Assembly (NCBI GenBank): GCA_017590115.1
Contig: JAGGNK010007449.1
Coordinates: 65,068 to 129,067 of the forward strand
Length of the DNA: 64,000 bases
Direction: 5' to 3'
Source of the DNA: Montifringilla adamsi
Taxonomy: Eukaryota; Chordata; Aves; Passeriformes; Passeridae
Shown: one piece after another, positions 1 to 10,759 of the stretch
Position numbering within the stretch: position 1 is the stretch's first letter
How the letters are laid out: every line of letters starts with the position of its first letter
The notes under the pieces: generated by a model
The model's input: only the letters and a program-made list of their open reading frames with translations
Database searches by the model: none
Told to the model about the DNA's origin: nothing
Position numbers and translations under genes: made by a program

Positions 1-115
1 CCCGCTGTACCACAGCGCCATGGTGGGCGGGGACCCCTACTGCTGCGAGCTGCTGCTGCACGACTACGCCCGCCTGGGCTGCGTGGACGAGAACGGCTGG
101 CAGGAGATCCACCAG
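1..115 (+). CDS. SHANK3: SHANK3 exon A (ankyrin repeats), 5' end cut by window
   Basis: This is the 3' part of an internal exon of the SHANK3 scaffold, matching mammalian exon 6 by order. Read from base 2 it gives PLYHSAMVGGDPYCCELLL, then a stretch ending GWQEIHQ. That is the ankyrin pattern TPLYHSA...CCELLLHD...DENGWQEIHQ of SHANK proteins. Ankyrin repeats bind partners such as sharpin and fodrin in the family and pack against the N-terminal SPN domain. The exon ends in phase 0 at CAG, with donor GTGGGA at 116. The reading frame runs on into intron until a stop at 374-376. The last 20 or so exon bases and the donor are repeated in the following 115-bp array, so annotation software may call false exon ends here. 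Earlier exons lie outside the window. Confidence 0.93.
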
Positions 116-1560
116 GTGGGACGGGATCCGCGGGGACGGAATCTGCAGGGACGGGCTCTACAGGGATGGGATCCAGCCATGGGAATGTTCTTCTGGTGCC
201 CATGGGTGGGGCTGGCAGGAGATCCACCAGGTGGGACGGGATCCGCGGGGACGGAATCTGCAGGGCCGGGCTCTACAGGGATGGGATCCAGCCATGGGAA
301 TGTTCTTCTGGTGCCCATGGGTGGGGCTGGCAGGAGATCCACCAGGTGGGACGGGATCCACAGGGATGGGGTCTGAGGGGATGGGATCTGCAGGGACAGG
401 ATCCAGCCATGGGAATGTTCTTCTGGTGCCCATGGGTGGGGCTGGCAGGAGATCCACCAGGTGGGACGGGATCCACAGGGATGGGATCCAAGGAGATGGG
501 ATCCGGCCATGGGAATGTTCTCCTGGTGCCCATGGGTGGGGCTGGCAGGAGATCCACCAGATAGGATGGGATCCGCGGGGATGGAATCCAGCCATGGGAA
601 TGTTCTCCTGGTGCTCGTGGATGGGATCATTCCATGCCTGAAGTTTAGGGCTGGACTGTGGGAATGTTCTGGTGCCCATGGGTGGGGCTGGCAGGAGATC
701 CACCAGATAGGATGGGATCCGCGGGGATGGAATCCAGCCATGGGAATGTTCTCCTGGTGCTCGTGGATGGGATCATTCCATGCCTGAAGTTTAGGGCTGG
801 ACTGTGGGAATGTTCTGGTGTCCATGGGGCTGGCAGGAGATCCACCAGGTGGGAAGGGATCCACAGGGATGGTGTCCGAGGGGTTGGGATCCACATGGAC
901 AGGATCCAGCCATGGGAGTGTTCCCCTGGTGCCCATGGGTGGGGCTGGCAGGAGATCCACCAGGTGGGATGGGATCCGCGGGGATGAGATCCAAGGAGAT
1001 GGGATCCGGCCACGGGAATGTTCTCCTGGTGCTCATGGATGGGGTGGTTCCATCCCTGGGATTGAGGGCTAGACTCTGGGAATATTGTCCTGTTGTCCAT
1101 GGATGGAGATCTACCCGGTGGTGGAGGGCAGGAGATCCACCAGGTGGTACAAGATCCGCAGGGATGGGATCTAACCACAGGAATGTTGTCCATGGATGGG
1201 GTCATTCCATGCCTGAGGTTTAGGGTTGGACTGCGGGAATGTTCTCTGGGTACCCATGGATGGGGTGGTTTCATCCCTGGGGTTGAGGACTAGATTCTGG
1301 GAATGTTCTCCTGGTGTCAGTGGATGGAGATCCACCAGGTGGGATGGGATCCAGCCGTGGGAATGCTCTCCTGGTACCCATGGATGGGATCATTCCATGC
1401 CTGCAGCTGAGGGCTTGACTCTGGGAGTGCTGTCCATGGATAGGGTTGTCCCATCCCTAGGATTGAAGGCCAAACTCTGGGAATGTTCTGGTACCCGTGG
1501 ATGGGATCATTTCATGCCTGCACTGAGGGCTGGACTCTGGGAATGCTGTCCATGGGTGGG
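94..1560 (+). repeat. 115-bp minisatellite containing exon A 3' end and donor
   Basis: The unit starts with GGCTGGCAGGAGATCCACCA, the last coding bases of exon A, followed by G|GTGGGACGGGATCC and CATGGGAATGTTCTTCTGG. Copies of the exon end finish at 115 (the real one), 230, 345, 460, 560, 706, 848, 963, 1143 and 1338. The first four are spaced exactly 115 bases. Copies at 560 and 706 have lost the donor GT (ATAGGA). After 1340 the units are shorter and degenerate. Confidence 0.92.
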
Positions 1561-2278
1561 GTTGTCCCATCTCTGGGATTGACGGCTGGATGGGGCCAGC
1601 TCTGCCTCCATCCTGGATTTTCTGGCCTCTCTCCATGGTTGTGATCTTCCCAAAGGATGGCTGGCTCCAAGGAGAACACTTTGGGATCCCGGATCCAAAT
1701 CCCAGTTGTGCCTATCCCTGTTTTCCACATGGAATCCTCTTTCTCCAAGGCGATTTGGAGAAACACGTGGATTGGGAGTCAGGAATCCTGAGCCTTGTGC
1801 TTCCTGATCCTTTGAGAGAAGGAGGGATGGGATCCCATTGGAATATCTCCCACAACACCCAGCTGGGGATAGAAAGTCCAGGGATGTGTCCTGTGATCCC
1901 AGTTTATGGATCCAACCCTCCCTGCTGCCTCCATCCTACCTGGCCGATCCCTGAATCCCGGGATGGACCAAACCTGGAGGAAAACATCCCAATTTCCCAG
2001 AGATTCGGGGCGCTGAGTTCATCCCGAGCCACCACCCAGCTAGAGGCACCACCGGATCTGGGATGATCCAAATTTTCCCGTTGATCCGGAGCTGATTTAT
2101 CCCACGGGTGTCCAGGTGGAGCTGTGAGGAGCCACACCCATTCCCACAGAACGGGAGATTCCCTGACTGAATCCAGCGGGGGATTTTTTTGGGGCCGGGG
2201 GGTGGATTCCTCCGGTTCCAGCCGCTCCCTTATTCCCGCCGCTCCCTGATTCCCGCTTTTCCGTGTTTTCCGGAGCAG
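1561..2278. other. Intron A-B, non-repetitive part
   Basis: No tandem structure or coding signal was seen between the end of the 115-bp array and exon B. The last 70 bases are pyrimidine rich and supply the acceptor tract of exon B. Confidence 0.6.
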
Positions 2279-2395
2279 GCCTGTCGCTACGGGCACGTGC
2301 AGCACCTGGAGCACCTCCTGTTCTACGGAGCGGACATGACGGCGCAGAACGCCTCAGGAAACACCGCCCTGCACATCTGCGCCCTCTACAACCAG
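2279..2395 (+). CDS. SHANK3: SHANK3 exon B (ankyrin repeat)
   Basis: This 117-base, phase 0-0 exon encodes 39 residues, beginning ACRYGHVQHLEHLLFYGAD and ending NTALHICALYNQ. It joins exon A to give the SHANK motif EIHQACR.GHVQHLEHLLFYGA. NTALHICALYN is a textbook ankyrin first helix. The acceptor is CCGGAGCAG at 2270-2278 after a pyrimidine-rich stretch, and the donor is CAG|GTGGGA. Because the phases are symmetric, skipping this exon would keep the frame but remove a full ankyrin helix pair. The one notable difference from the mammalian protein as I recall it is Thr instead of Gly in YGADMTAQNAS. A short GGGACAGCCAC duplication begins at the donor. Confidence 0.96.
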
Positions 2396-3400
2396 GTGGG
2401 ACAGCCACGGGGACAGCCACGGGGACAGGGACACCGCGGGGGAGGTGGCACCAGCCCGGGACACTCCTGGATCTCGCCATTCCCAATCCAGAGGGTGGAA
2501 CACATTCCTGCCCTTGGATTAAGCTGTTTGAGGTTGTTTCTCCTCAGAGCTCCAGGGTTCGGGTCCCAGGGTTGAATCCAGGGGATCTGGGGACAGGGGA
2601 CATCGTGGGAGAGGTGACAGCAGCACAGGACACTCCTGGCTCTCCATTCCCAAATCCAGAGGTGGAATCCATCGCTGGCCTTGGATGAGACTGTTCTCCT
2701 TGGAGCCCCCGATTCTGGGTTCCACAGGAGCTCCGGGGTTTGGGTCCCAAGGTTGAATCTGTGGGATCTGGGGACAGGGGACATGGTGGGGGAGGTGACA
2801 CCAGCATGGCACCACCCTGGATCTCCCCATTCCCAAATCCAAAGGCGGAATCCTTCGCTGGCCTTGGATGAGACTGTTCTCCTTGGAGCCCCCGATTTTA
2901 GGTTCCACAGGAGAGCATCCCGTGGTGGAATCTGTGGGATTTGGGGACAGTGACATCATGGGGGAGGTGGCACCACAGTGGGACACTCCTGGATCTCATC
3001 ATTCCCAGATCCAGAGGGTGGAATCCATCCCTGTCCCAGGATGAGGCTGTTTCTCCTCAGAGCTCCTGGGTTTGGGTCCCAGGGCTGGATTTGGGGACAG
3101 GGGACATCAGGAGGAATGTGACACCAGCCTGGAATACTCCTGGATCTCCCCATTCCCAAATCCAGAGGGTGGAATCCATCACTGGCCTTGGATGAGGCTG
3201 TTCCTCCTTGAAGCCCCCAATTTTGGGTTCCACGCATCATCCCGTGGTGGAATCTGTGGGATTTGGGGACAGTGACATCATGGGGGAGGTGGCACCACAG
3301 TGGGACACTCCTGGATCTCATCATTCCCAGATCCAGAGGGTGGAATCCATCCCTGTCCCAGGATGAGGCCGTTTCTCCTCGGAGCCTCAGCCTAATTTAG
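2396..3400 (+). repeat. About 170-bp tandem array starting at exon B donor
   Basis: Six diverged units contain GGACACTCCTGGATCTC (near 2459, 2628, 2810, 2981, 3132, 3303), each with GGTGGAATCCATC and CTTGGATGAG. The spacing is about 150-182 bases. The first unit lies right behind the donor of exon B. Confidence 0.85.
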
Positions 3401-3466
3401 GATTTCCCAAGAGAGCATTCCATGGTTTAATCCATCCCATTCCCAAAATGTTTTGCTGGGACAAAT

Positions 3467-3626
3467 CCTTGGAGAAGGGGGAGAATCCTTGGAAAAGGGG
3501 CAGAATCCTTGGAAAAGGAGGAGAATCCTGGGAGAAAGGGCAGAATCCTTGGAAAAGGAGAGAAATCCTTGGAAAAGGGGCAGAATCTCTTGGAAAAGGA
3601 AAGGAATCCTTGGAATACGGGAGGAA
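3467..3626 (+). repeat. 21-22 bp minisatellite
   Basis: About seven copies of AATCCTTGGAAAAGGGGCAG-like units. A second block of the same motif lies beyond exon C at 4171-4247. Confidence 0.88.
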
Positions 3627-3842
3627 ACCTTGGAATTTGGATCTGAGTGTTCCCAAAGATCCCTTCCAACCCAATCAATGCTGGAATTCCGTGATTCCAT
3701 AATTTACTACCTTTAGGGTCAGGAATACCAAATCCTTAAGGAATGCTCATCCTCCTTCTTCCCAAAGAATTTTCTGGATCTGTTGCTCCCGGTCCTGGTC
3801 TAATTCCCATTTTCCCTGTTTTGTTTTTTTTTTTTCCCCCAG

Positions 3843-3920
3843 GAAAGCTGTGCCAGGGTTCTCCTCTTCCGAGGCGCCAGCAAGGAAATCCGGAATTACA
3901 ACAGCCAGACGGCGTTCCAG
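3843..3920 (+). CDS. SHANK3: SHANK3 exon C (ankyrin repeat)
   Basis: This is a 78-base phase 0-0 exon of 26 residues. It starts ESCARVLLFRGASKEIRNYN and ends SQTAFQ, completing one ankyrin repeat and starting the next. The mammalian form is ESCARVLLFRGANK.V.NYNSQTAFQ, so this is nearly unchanged. The acceptor follows a run of T and C ending CCCCCAG at 3842, which is a very strong polypyrimidine tract. The donor is CAG|GTGAGC at 3921. A related 21-22 bp minisatellite (AATCCTTGGAAAAGGGGCAG) lies on both sides, at 3467-3626 and 4171-4247. Confidence 0.96.
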
Positions 3921-4170
3921 GTGAGCAGAATTCCCGGGAATCCCACAGAGCTTCCCGGCATGCCCGGGAATTCTGTCACATATCCAGGGAGTTTTTCAGG
4001 TGGGATTTGTCCCACCGGGGCAGGATTTGGGATGAGTGTTCAGCACCGGAGCAGGAGGGAGGAAAAAGCAAATGGAATTCCGGAAAAAGGATGGGAATTT
4101 GGGGGTTGTTTTGGGATATGGAGGTGGGAAGGGGAAGTTGTTGTTTTTTGGGATGTGAATGTTTCAGATG

Positions 4171-4247
4171 GAGGGGAATCCTTGGAAAAAGGGCAGAATC
4201 CTTGCAAAAGGGACAGAATCCCTTGAAAAGGAGCAGAATCCTTGAAG
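4171..4247 (+). repeat. 21-22 bp minisatellite, second block
   Basis: Three to four copies of the AATCCTTGGAAAAGGGGCAG family found before exon C. Confidence 0.8.
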
Positions 4248-4825
4248 GATTTGGGGATTTGAGGATTAAGGGATTTGGAGGTTTGGGGATTTGAGGATTT
4301 GGGGATTTAGGGATGTGGAGAATTAGAATTTTGGGACTTGGGGATTGGAGGATTTGGGGATTTGGAGAATTAAGGATCTGGGGACTTGGGACTTCAGGAT
4401 TTGGGGACTTGATGATTCAGAGACTTTGGGAACTGAGGGGATTTGGGGACTTGGAGACTTGAGGACTTCAGGATTTGGAGATTTGGGAATTTGGGGCCTT
4501 GAGGACCTGGGGATTTGGGGACCTGGAGATCTGGAGAATTGGGAATTTGGGGATTTGGAGAATTAGGGATTTTGGGACTTTGGGACTTTGGGATTTGAGG
4601 ATTTGGAGAATTGAGGATTTGGAGAATTAAGGATTTGGGGACTTGGGAATTTGAGGATTTGAGGACTGAGGACTTGGGGATTTGGAGACTTGGGATTTGG
4701 GGACTTGGAGACTTGAGGACTTCAGGATTTGGTGATTTGGGAATTTGGGGACTCAAGGACTTGGGGATTCGGGGATCTGTGGATTTGGAGATTTAGGAAT
4801 TTGGCGATTTAGGAATTTGTCCTCT
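4248..4825 (+). repeat. GGATTTGGGGACTTGG short-unit array
   Basis: Almost 600 bases are built from 8-9 bp words such as GGATTTGG, GGACTTGG and AGAATTAG. They give meaningless open frames on both strands. Confidence 0.9.
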
Positions 4826-5250
4826 GAGAAATCCCCTCCCATCAGGACCAAGCTGCCCAGGGCATTCCCAATTCCTGGAAATGTCCCCAAATCCTTTGGA
4901 TGTGGCCCTTGGGGACACAGTCAGTGACACATCCAGCCAGACTGGCTGATCCCAAACCTCTTCCAAATTCCATGATTTTACCCATGATCCAAACCCAGCA
5001 CCTTGGGAGCTTTCCAGGATTTGGGATGAATTCCTGGCTGGAATCTGGGAATTCCAGGGGACAGGGATTGTCCCCAAGCCAGAGCCCCCCAAACCCTCTC
5101 CGGCTGCTGTCCCGGGAAGGCATTGGCACCTCGGAATTCCCGGATGATCCGAGGCAGAAGAATCCTTGGCTTCCCCCCATGGAAAGCAGCTGTTCCCATC
5201 CATATGGAAGCTCCGGAGCCGCTCATCCCGGTTTTCTGGTTCTTTTCCAG

Positions 5251-5317
5251 GTGGCCATCATTGCAGGGAATTTCGAGCTGGCGGAAATCATCAAAACCCA
5301 CAAAGAGTCCGATGTTG
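5251..5317 (+). CDS. SHANK3: SHANK3 exon D (last ankyrin repeat)
   Basis: This 67-base exon, phase 0 to 1, encodes VAIIAGNFELAEIIKTHKES followed by DV and the first base of a split Val codon. It is the final ankyrin repeat of SHANK proteins (family form VAIIAGNFELAEVIKTHKDSDVV). The acceptor is TCTTTTCCAG at 5250; the donor is G|GTGAGT at 5318. The split Val codon is completed by the TG that opens exon E, which supports both boundaries. Domain composition fits mammalian exon 9, the last exon removed in the known exon 4-9 ankyrin deletions. Confidence 0.96.
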
Positions 5318-6599
5318 GTGAGTTGGATTTTTCCTGGTTTTCCCGTTTTTTTTTTTCCTTTCCTGTGGATCCCAGGGATGGACTGGGGCGGGGGGGAATT
5401 AATGGATTTTCCTGGTGTTGTATCCATGGATTTTCCTGGTGTTGCATCCATGGAAGCTGCAGCCACTTTGGATCTTGGAAGTGTCTGAGAGATTTCTGTG
5501 GGATTTGGGCTGCTTTTCCAGCCTGGCTGACATTCTCAAGCTCTGGAATTGTCCTGGATTTGCTCTGCTGTAAAATCCTGATTTTTTTTTCTGTCTTTTC
5601 ACATCCCCGAGGGATTTCATTCCCAGAATCCTGGGATTTGGAGCAAGGAGGGAAAATCCTCTGGAAATAGGAGCAAAGTGGGTGTTGTTCTGGTTGGATT
5701 TGCCTTTTTAAGGAATATTTTGGGAATTTTGGTCCTTTGGGTCACCTTTCCCATCCTTTCCGTGTCCCCATGGGAGAAATTCCAGGGAAAAGTGTGTTGG
5801 GATCAGGAATAAAATCCACACTTGGTGCGTTTCCATGGATTATCCTGAGGAATTTATGGATCCAGAGCTGCCGATGGAGGGAGCAGTGGGAATTCCCAGC
5901 ACAGAGGAACTGATTCATGGGATCAGCAGTTGGAAAAAAATTTCAGGGAAACATTCCTGCCTGGGAGGGACTGGCACAGAATTCCCAGAAAATTCTCTCT
6001 GGCTGTCCATGGATCCCTGGAATGTCCAGGGCTGGAGCAGCCTGGGATCCTGGGAAGGGGTGGAATTGGATGGGATTTAAGGTCCTTTCCCACCCAAATT
6101 CCTGGAATTCCATGAAAACACTGAAATGAAGGAAAACAGGGATCAGTTCTTCTGGAATTTGCAGAAGGAATTGAGCTTGGCTCAATCCCAAAAATCCTTT
6201 CTCCCATTTTTTTTTTTTTCCCAGCTTCCTATCCCTGATAGCCAGAACTGGGAATTTGGGGTGGGATAGAAAAGTCGGGAAGGATTTTGGGAAGAGCCTG
6301 AGAATTCCTTTGCCTGCAAGGTCATGGAATTGATTAATCTAAGAAAAAAGTTTGGGAATAAATGACCTCCAAAGTTCCGGCCTAAATTCCCCTTGGGATC
6401 TGCACCTGGGACTGAGTGTCTCCGTGATTTTCCTTGGGAAAAAAAAGCAGGAAAACCAGCACGGAAAGCTGTCAGAAGCAATGGAAAGTCTGGGAATCAG
6501 CTCCGGATAAAAATTAGGTCAGGGAAGAATTCCAAACTAATTCCAAGCCGAGCAGCAGGTCCAGATGGTCCTGCTCGCAGCCGGGAGCTTCCCGGGGTT
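5318..6599. other. Intron D-E, proximal part, little structure
   Basis: There is no exon in this stretch. It holds a short duplication at 5403-5456 (TTTTCCTGGTGTTG with ATCCATGGA, two copies), the CR1 fragment listed at 6000-6118, and otherwise AT/GC-mixed sequence without open frames resembling protein. Confidence 0.6.
6000..6118 (+). mobile_element. CR1 LINE fragment, sense
   Basis: The stretch has the CR1 3' pattern: GGATCCCTGGAATGTCCAGG, GGAGCAGCCTGGGATC, then AAGGTCCTTTCCCACCCAAA. It is truncated and has no coding potential. Confidence 0.65.
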
Positions 6600-6795
6600 T
6601 GGGAAAATTGGGTTTGGAAATTAAGTTTGGAAAAATTGGGATTTGGAAAAATTGGGATTTGGAAAAATTGGGTTTGGAATTTGGGTTTGGGAATTGGGGT
6701 TTGGAAAATGGGGTTTGGGAGAACTGGGTTTGGAAAAATTTGGATTGGAAATTGGGGTTTGGGTTAGGATTTGGAAATCAGGGTTTGGAAGTTCA
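6600..6795 (+). repeat. GGGTTTGGAAAAATT short-unit array
   Basis: Units of 14-18 bases, TTTGGAAAAATTGGG and variants, are repeated about twelve times. Confidence 0.88.
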
Positions 6796-7082
6796 GCAGG
6801 AGCTGAGGAATTTTGTCGGAGCAGGGAACGGCTCCTGCTTGTATCCTTTTCCCAGGGTTTTATGGGAGTAAGGAAGGAATTTGGTGGGATTTGGGGTTGG
6901 AATGATGCTCGTGGAGGCGTTTTCCCCATGGAATTCCCAGTGGGACGCTGCGCTGGGTTGAGGTGGGATTTGGTGATCCCAGTGCAGAGGGGGGAAGGGT
7001 GGGAGTTTCCCAGGAGAATTCCAGGCTCATCCACATTTTCCTTGGGATCCAGAGCGCTCGGCAGAGCCGGAACTTCCTGTTC

Positions 7083-7862
7083 CCTCTTGCCCTGGGAATT
7101 CTCCAGTTCGGGACATTCCATGGGAATCCTCCATTTGGGAAATGATTTGGGAATTCTCCAGTGTGGGAAGTGCTGTGGGAATTCTCCAATTTGGAAAATG
7201 CCATGGGAATTTTTCATTCTTGGAAATGTTGTGGGGATTCCCCAGTTTGGGAAGCGCCCTGGGAATTCTGCATGTTGGGAAGTGCTGCGGGAATTCTCCA
7301 GTTTGGAAGATGACTTGGGAACACTCCAGTTTGGAAAATGCAGTGGGAATTTTCCATTCTTGGAAATGTTGTGGGAATTCTCCAGTGTGGGACATTCCAC
7401 GGGAGTTTTCCTGTCTGGGAAATGCCCTGGGAATTCTGCAGGTTGGGAGAGTCCATGGGAATTCTCCAGTCTGGGAGATGATTTGGGAATGCTCCAGTTT
7501 GGGGAATGCCATAGGAATTTTCCAATCTGGGAGATTCCACGGGAATTTTCCAGTCTGCGAAATGCCCTGGGAATTCTGCAGGTTGGGAATGTTGTGGGAA
7601 TTTTCCAGTCTGGGATGTACTGTGGGAATTCATCAGTTTGGAAAATGCCCTGGGAATTCTCCAGTGTGGGAAATGTGGGAATTCTCCAGGCAGGGAAGTG
7701 CCCTGGGAATTCACCCGTCTGGGATGTGCTGTGGGAATTCTCCAGTTTGGGAGATTCCATGGGAATTCTCCAGGCAGGGAAGTGCCCTGTGAATTCTCTA
7801 GAGTGGGAAATGTGGGAATTCTCCAGTTTGGAGATGCCCTGGGAATTCTCCAGTTCGGGAAA
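7083..7862 (+). repeat. About 30-bp minisatellite, GGGAATTCTCCAGTTTGGGA
   Basis: Roughly 25 copies of GGGAATTCTCCAGTTTGGGA followed by AATGCCATGG-like bases. Long open frames cross the array on both strands (6643-7938 on + and 6621-7865 on -). They are a by-product of the unit lacking stops and are not genes. Confidence 0.92.
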
Positions 7863-8354
7863 CACTTTTTCCCTTTTTCCCTCTGAGCCATTCCAGGCTC
7901 CTTCCCCACTTCCTCCCTCTGGAATTTTCCAGGATTAAAATGGAATCGTGGCCTGGAAGCGAGCAGACATTTGCACTCCTCGTGCTTTTCCATGAATATT
8001 TATTATCATGGAAGCAGCGAATCCAAACAAACCTCGGAGCGTTGATTGCGCTTCCCTTCCTCCAGCTGCCAGGAATTTTCGGGAGCCTCTGGAGCATCTC
8101 CAGGCTGGGAATTTTTCAGGGAGCTTTGGGTGTGTCCCGCTCCCCTCAGGGAGCATCCAGGCCCCTTTGGAAAACAGGGATCCGTGTTTTCCTTTGGAAA
8201 ACAGGGATCGGGCTGCTCCGAGCGGCGCTGTCATGGTAACGGACGGGATTCGTTTTGCCGGGAGAAACTCGGTAAACAGACCTGGAAGAAAGTCTGGGAA
8301 AGGTGTGGGAAGGAGTATCCGGAGCTCGTTGTGGGAATTGCTCCGAGTTTTGCT

Positions 8355-8690
8355 CCTTTGTTGTCTCCTTCCCTGGATTTTCCCACTGGGAATTGTGGAT
8401 TCCAGAGAGTGGGATGAGGAAATACTCCATGGAGTTGGAAATCTGGGAATGTCCTGGTCCTGGATCCTGGAGCTTGGACTTGGTGGTTCTTCTTCATCAT
8501 CATTATCACCATCATTATCATCTTTCTCTTCCTGGGATTTTCCCACTGAGAATTGTGGATTCCAGAGGGTGGGATGAGGAAAGCTTCCAAAGAATTGGGA
8601 GTCTGGCGGGAGTCTGGGAATGTCCTGATTCTGGATCCTGGAGTTTGGACTTGGTGGTTCTTCATCTTCCTCATCATCATTGTGCTCACC
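8355..8690 (+). repeat. Two-copy 170-bp duplication with ATC microsatellite
   Basis: The block TTTTCCCACTGGGAATTGTG...GAGCTTGGACTTGGTGGTTC occurs at 8375 and again at 8537. Each copy ends in a CATCATCATT-type microsatellite. Confidence 0.85.
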
Positions 8691-8721
8691 CAGCCAGTTT
8701 GGAACTCCAGAATCCCGGATC

Positions 8722-8955
8722 AGTGAGGCTGGAAAAGAATTCCAAGGTCACCAAGTCCAAGCTGGGCCTGATCCCCACCAGAGCCCTGAGTGGAATTCCA
8801 GAAATTCCTTGGACACCTCCAGGGATGGCAACTCCAAAGCTCCCTGGGCAGCCCCTGTCAAGGCCTGACCGCCCTTTCCATGGAAAAATGATCCCAAAAA
8901 TCCAGTGCCAACCTCCCCTGGCACAGCTTGCGGCTGCTCCCTCTTGGGAAGTTCT
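8722..8955 (-). mobile_element. CR1 LINE fragment, antisense
   Basis: Read on the + strand it runs GGCTGGAAAAGAATTCCAAG, ACACCTCCAGGGATGGCAAC, CTCCCTGGGCAGCCCCTGTC and AACCTCCCCTGGCACAGCTT. This is the inverse of the well-known CR1 3' region. Confidence 0.8.
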
Positions 8956-9068
8956 TCAGGCAGGGCTTTCACTTCCTGGACTTTTTCCCAAGGGTTTTCT
9001 GTAAGGAATGATGGAGTCCAAAATGAAACATCTCCTGGAGATGTGTCCCATGCCTGGGTGACGCCTGG

Positions 9069-10016
9069 CCTTGGTGGGACATTCCTCTTCCGGCAGCTCT
9101 TGGGAACACGGATCACCGGTGGCCTTGCATTGATTGGATTTCATTGTCTGGGAGAGCTTTTCCAACCTCCCTGGCTCTGAAATCCCATAATTTTTTCCCC
9201 AGTTTTCCCATTGGGATAGCCTTGGTGGGACATTCCTCTTCCAGTGGTCCTTGGGGATACGGATCACCGGTGGCCTTGCAGTGGTTGGATTTCACTGTCT
9301 GGGAGGGCTTTTCCAACCCCTTTGGCTCCAAAATTCCATAATTTGGAATGGCTTTCCTATTGGGATGTGGCCCCGAAATTCCATTGTTTTGTCCATTTTT
9401 CCCACTGGGATGGCCTTGGTGGGACATCCATCCTTCCTGGTGGCACTTGGGGACACGGATCACCAGTGACCTTGCAGTCATTGGATTTCATCGTCTGGGA
9501 GGGCTTTTCCAACCCCTTTGGCTCCAAAATTCCATAATTTTTACCCAATTTTTCCACTGAGATGGCCTTGGTGGGACATCCCTCCTTCCTGGTGGCCTTG
9601 GGGACACGGACCTGTGGTGGCCTCGCAGTCGTTGGGATTGATGGCCTTGGAGGGCTTTCCCAACCACTCTGGCTCTGAAATTCCATGTTTTGGTCCGGCT
9701 TTCCCATTGGGATGGCCTTGGTGGGACATCCATCCTTGCTGGTGTCACTTGGGGACACGGGTCGGTGGTGGCTTTTGCGTTGGTTGGGATTGATGATTTG
9801 GGAGGGCTTTCCCAACCCCTCTGGCCCTGAAATTCCATTGTTTTGACCCCATTTTCCCACTAGGGTGGCCTTGGTGGGACATCCCTCCTTCCTGGTGGCC
9901 TTGGGGACACGGATCAGTGGTGGCCTTTGCGTTGATTGGGTTTCATTGTCTGACAGGGCTTTCCCAATGCCTCTGCCTCTGAAATTCCATAATTTTGTCT
10001 GGTTTTCCCATTGGGA
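9069..10016 (+). repeat. Tandem array of CR1 3' ends (six units of about 150 bp)
   Basis: Units begin CCTTGGTGGGACAT at about 9069, 9219, 9414, 9565, 9715 and 9869. Each contains CTTGGGGACACGGATCACC, GTGGCCTTGCAGT.ATTGGATTTCATTGTCTGGGAGGGC (discontinuous) and CTTTTCCAACCCC, which is the sense CR1 3' terminus. The 9219 unit is about 44 bases longer through an internal duplication. Confidence 0.88.
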
Positions 10017-10130
10017 ATGGCCAGATGTGGGCGCTGAGGGCAGGGGGTGCCAACAGGATTTGGGAAGCGCCACTGCCGGGAGAAATTCCCACACCCGAGG
10101 TTGGAACTCATCGGAGAACGAACGCCTGGC

Positions 10131-10144
10131 GTTGCCACGGCAAC
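10131..10144. promoter_or_regulatory. Candidate RFX-family X-box
   Basis: GTTGCCACGGCAAC is a near-perfect palindrome of two RFX half sites (GTTGCC, GGCAAC) with the standard 2-base spacer. It lies in non-repetitive sequence within the D-E intron. RFX factors bind such sites in neuronal and ciliary genes; use here is inferred only. Confidence 0.5.
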
Positions 10145-10644
10145 AGGAAGAGTTCCAGGAGCCTGAAATCCTCGGACTTTGAACCTCAAATATTCCTCAG
10201 GAAAACATTCCGAGCATGGCCATGCTCAGCCTGGGCTGCTCCTTCCCAATCCCAGGATTTTCCTTCTCCTGGTGGCCTTGGAGCATCCTCAGGATTCACC
10301 TCTGGAAGGTGCCATGGGAGCAGTGGCCTTGGAATGGTGGCTCTGGGAATATCCCAGATCCAGAGGGCTTGGAATTCCCTGCTCCCTGTCCCCTGTTCCG
10401 GCTCGGAGCAGGAGCAATCCATGTTTATCCCAATGTTTTGGCAGCAGGAATGGGCTGGACGTGGCCGATTATGGATTTCCTACTGGATTTTGTCACAGGC
10501 ACCGGACAAATTTTAGGGATGTTAAACTTCAGGATGGGAACGAGCTAATTAAACAAAATATTGGAAAATCCCATTTTCCTGGAAGTTTGGAGTGCAGGGG
10601 CCCCACAGCTGAATCTCGTCCCTTTCCGTAACATCTGGATCTGT

Positions 10645-10755
10645 TTAGGCTGGAAAAGTCCTTTAAGACATTGAATTCAGGAATTCCCAGCGCTTCCAAG
10701 GCCACCACTGATCCATGTCCCCAAATTCCACTTGAAATCCCTCCGGGATGGGGCT
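10645..10755 (-). mobile_element. CR1 LINE fragment, antisense
   Basis: TTAGGCTGGAAAAGTCCTTT and GGCCACCACTGATCCATGTC match the inverse CR1 3' end. Confidence 0.7.
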
Positions 10756-10759
10756 TTGA

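Noticed and set aside
6621..7938. Long open frames on both strands (over 400 codons)
   Set aside because: Both lie over the 30-bp minisatellite and translate to periodic peptides (ENSHG-, WEFSSLG-like). No domain, no start context, no homology.
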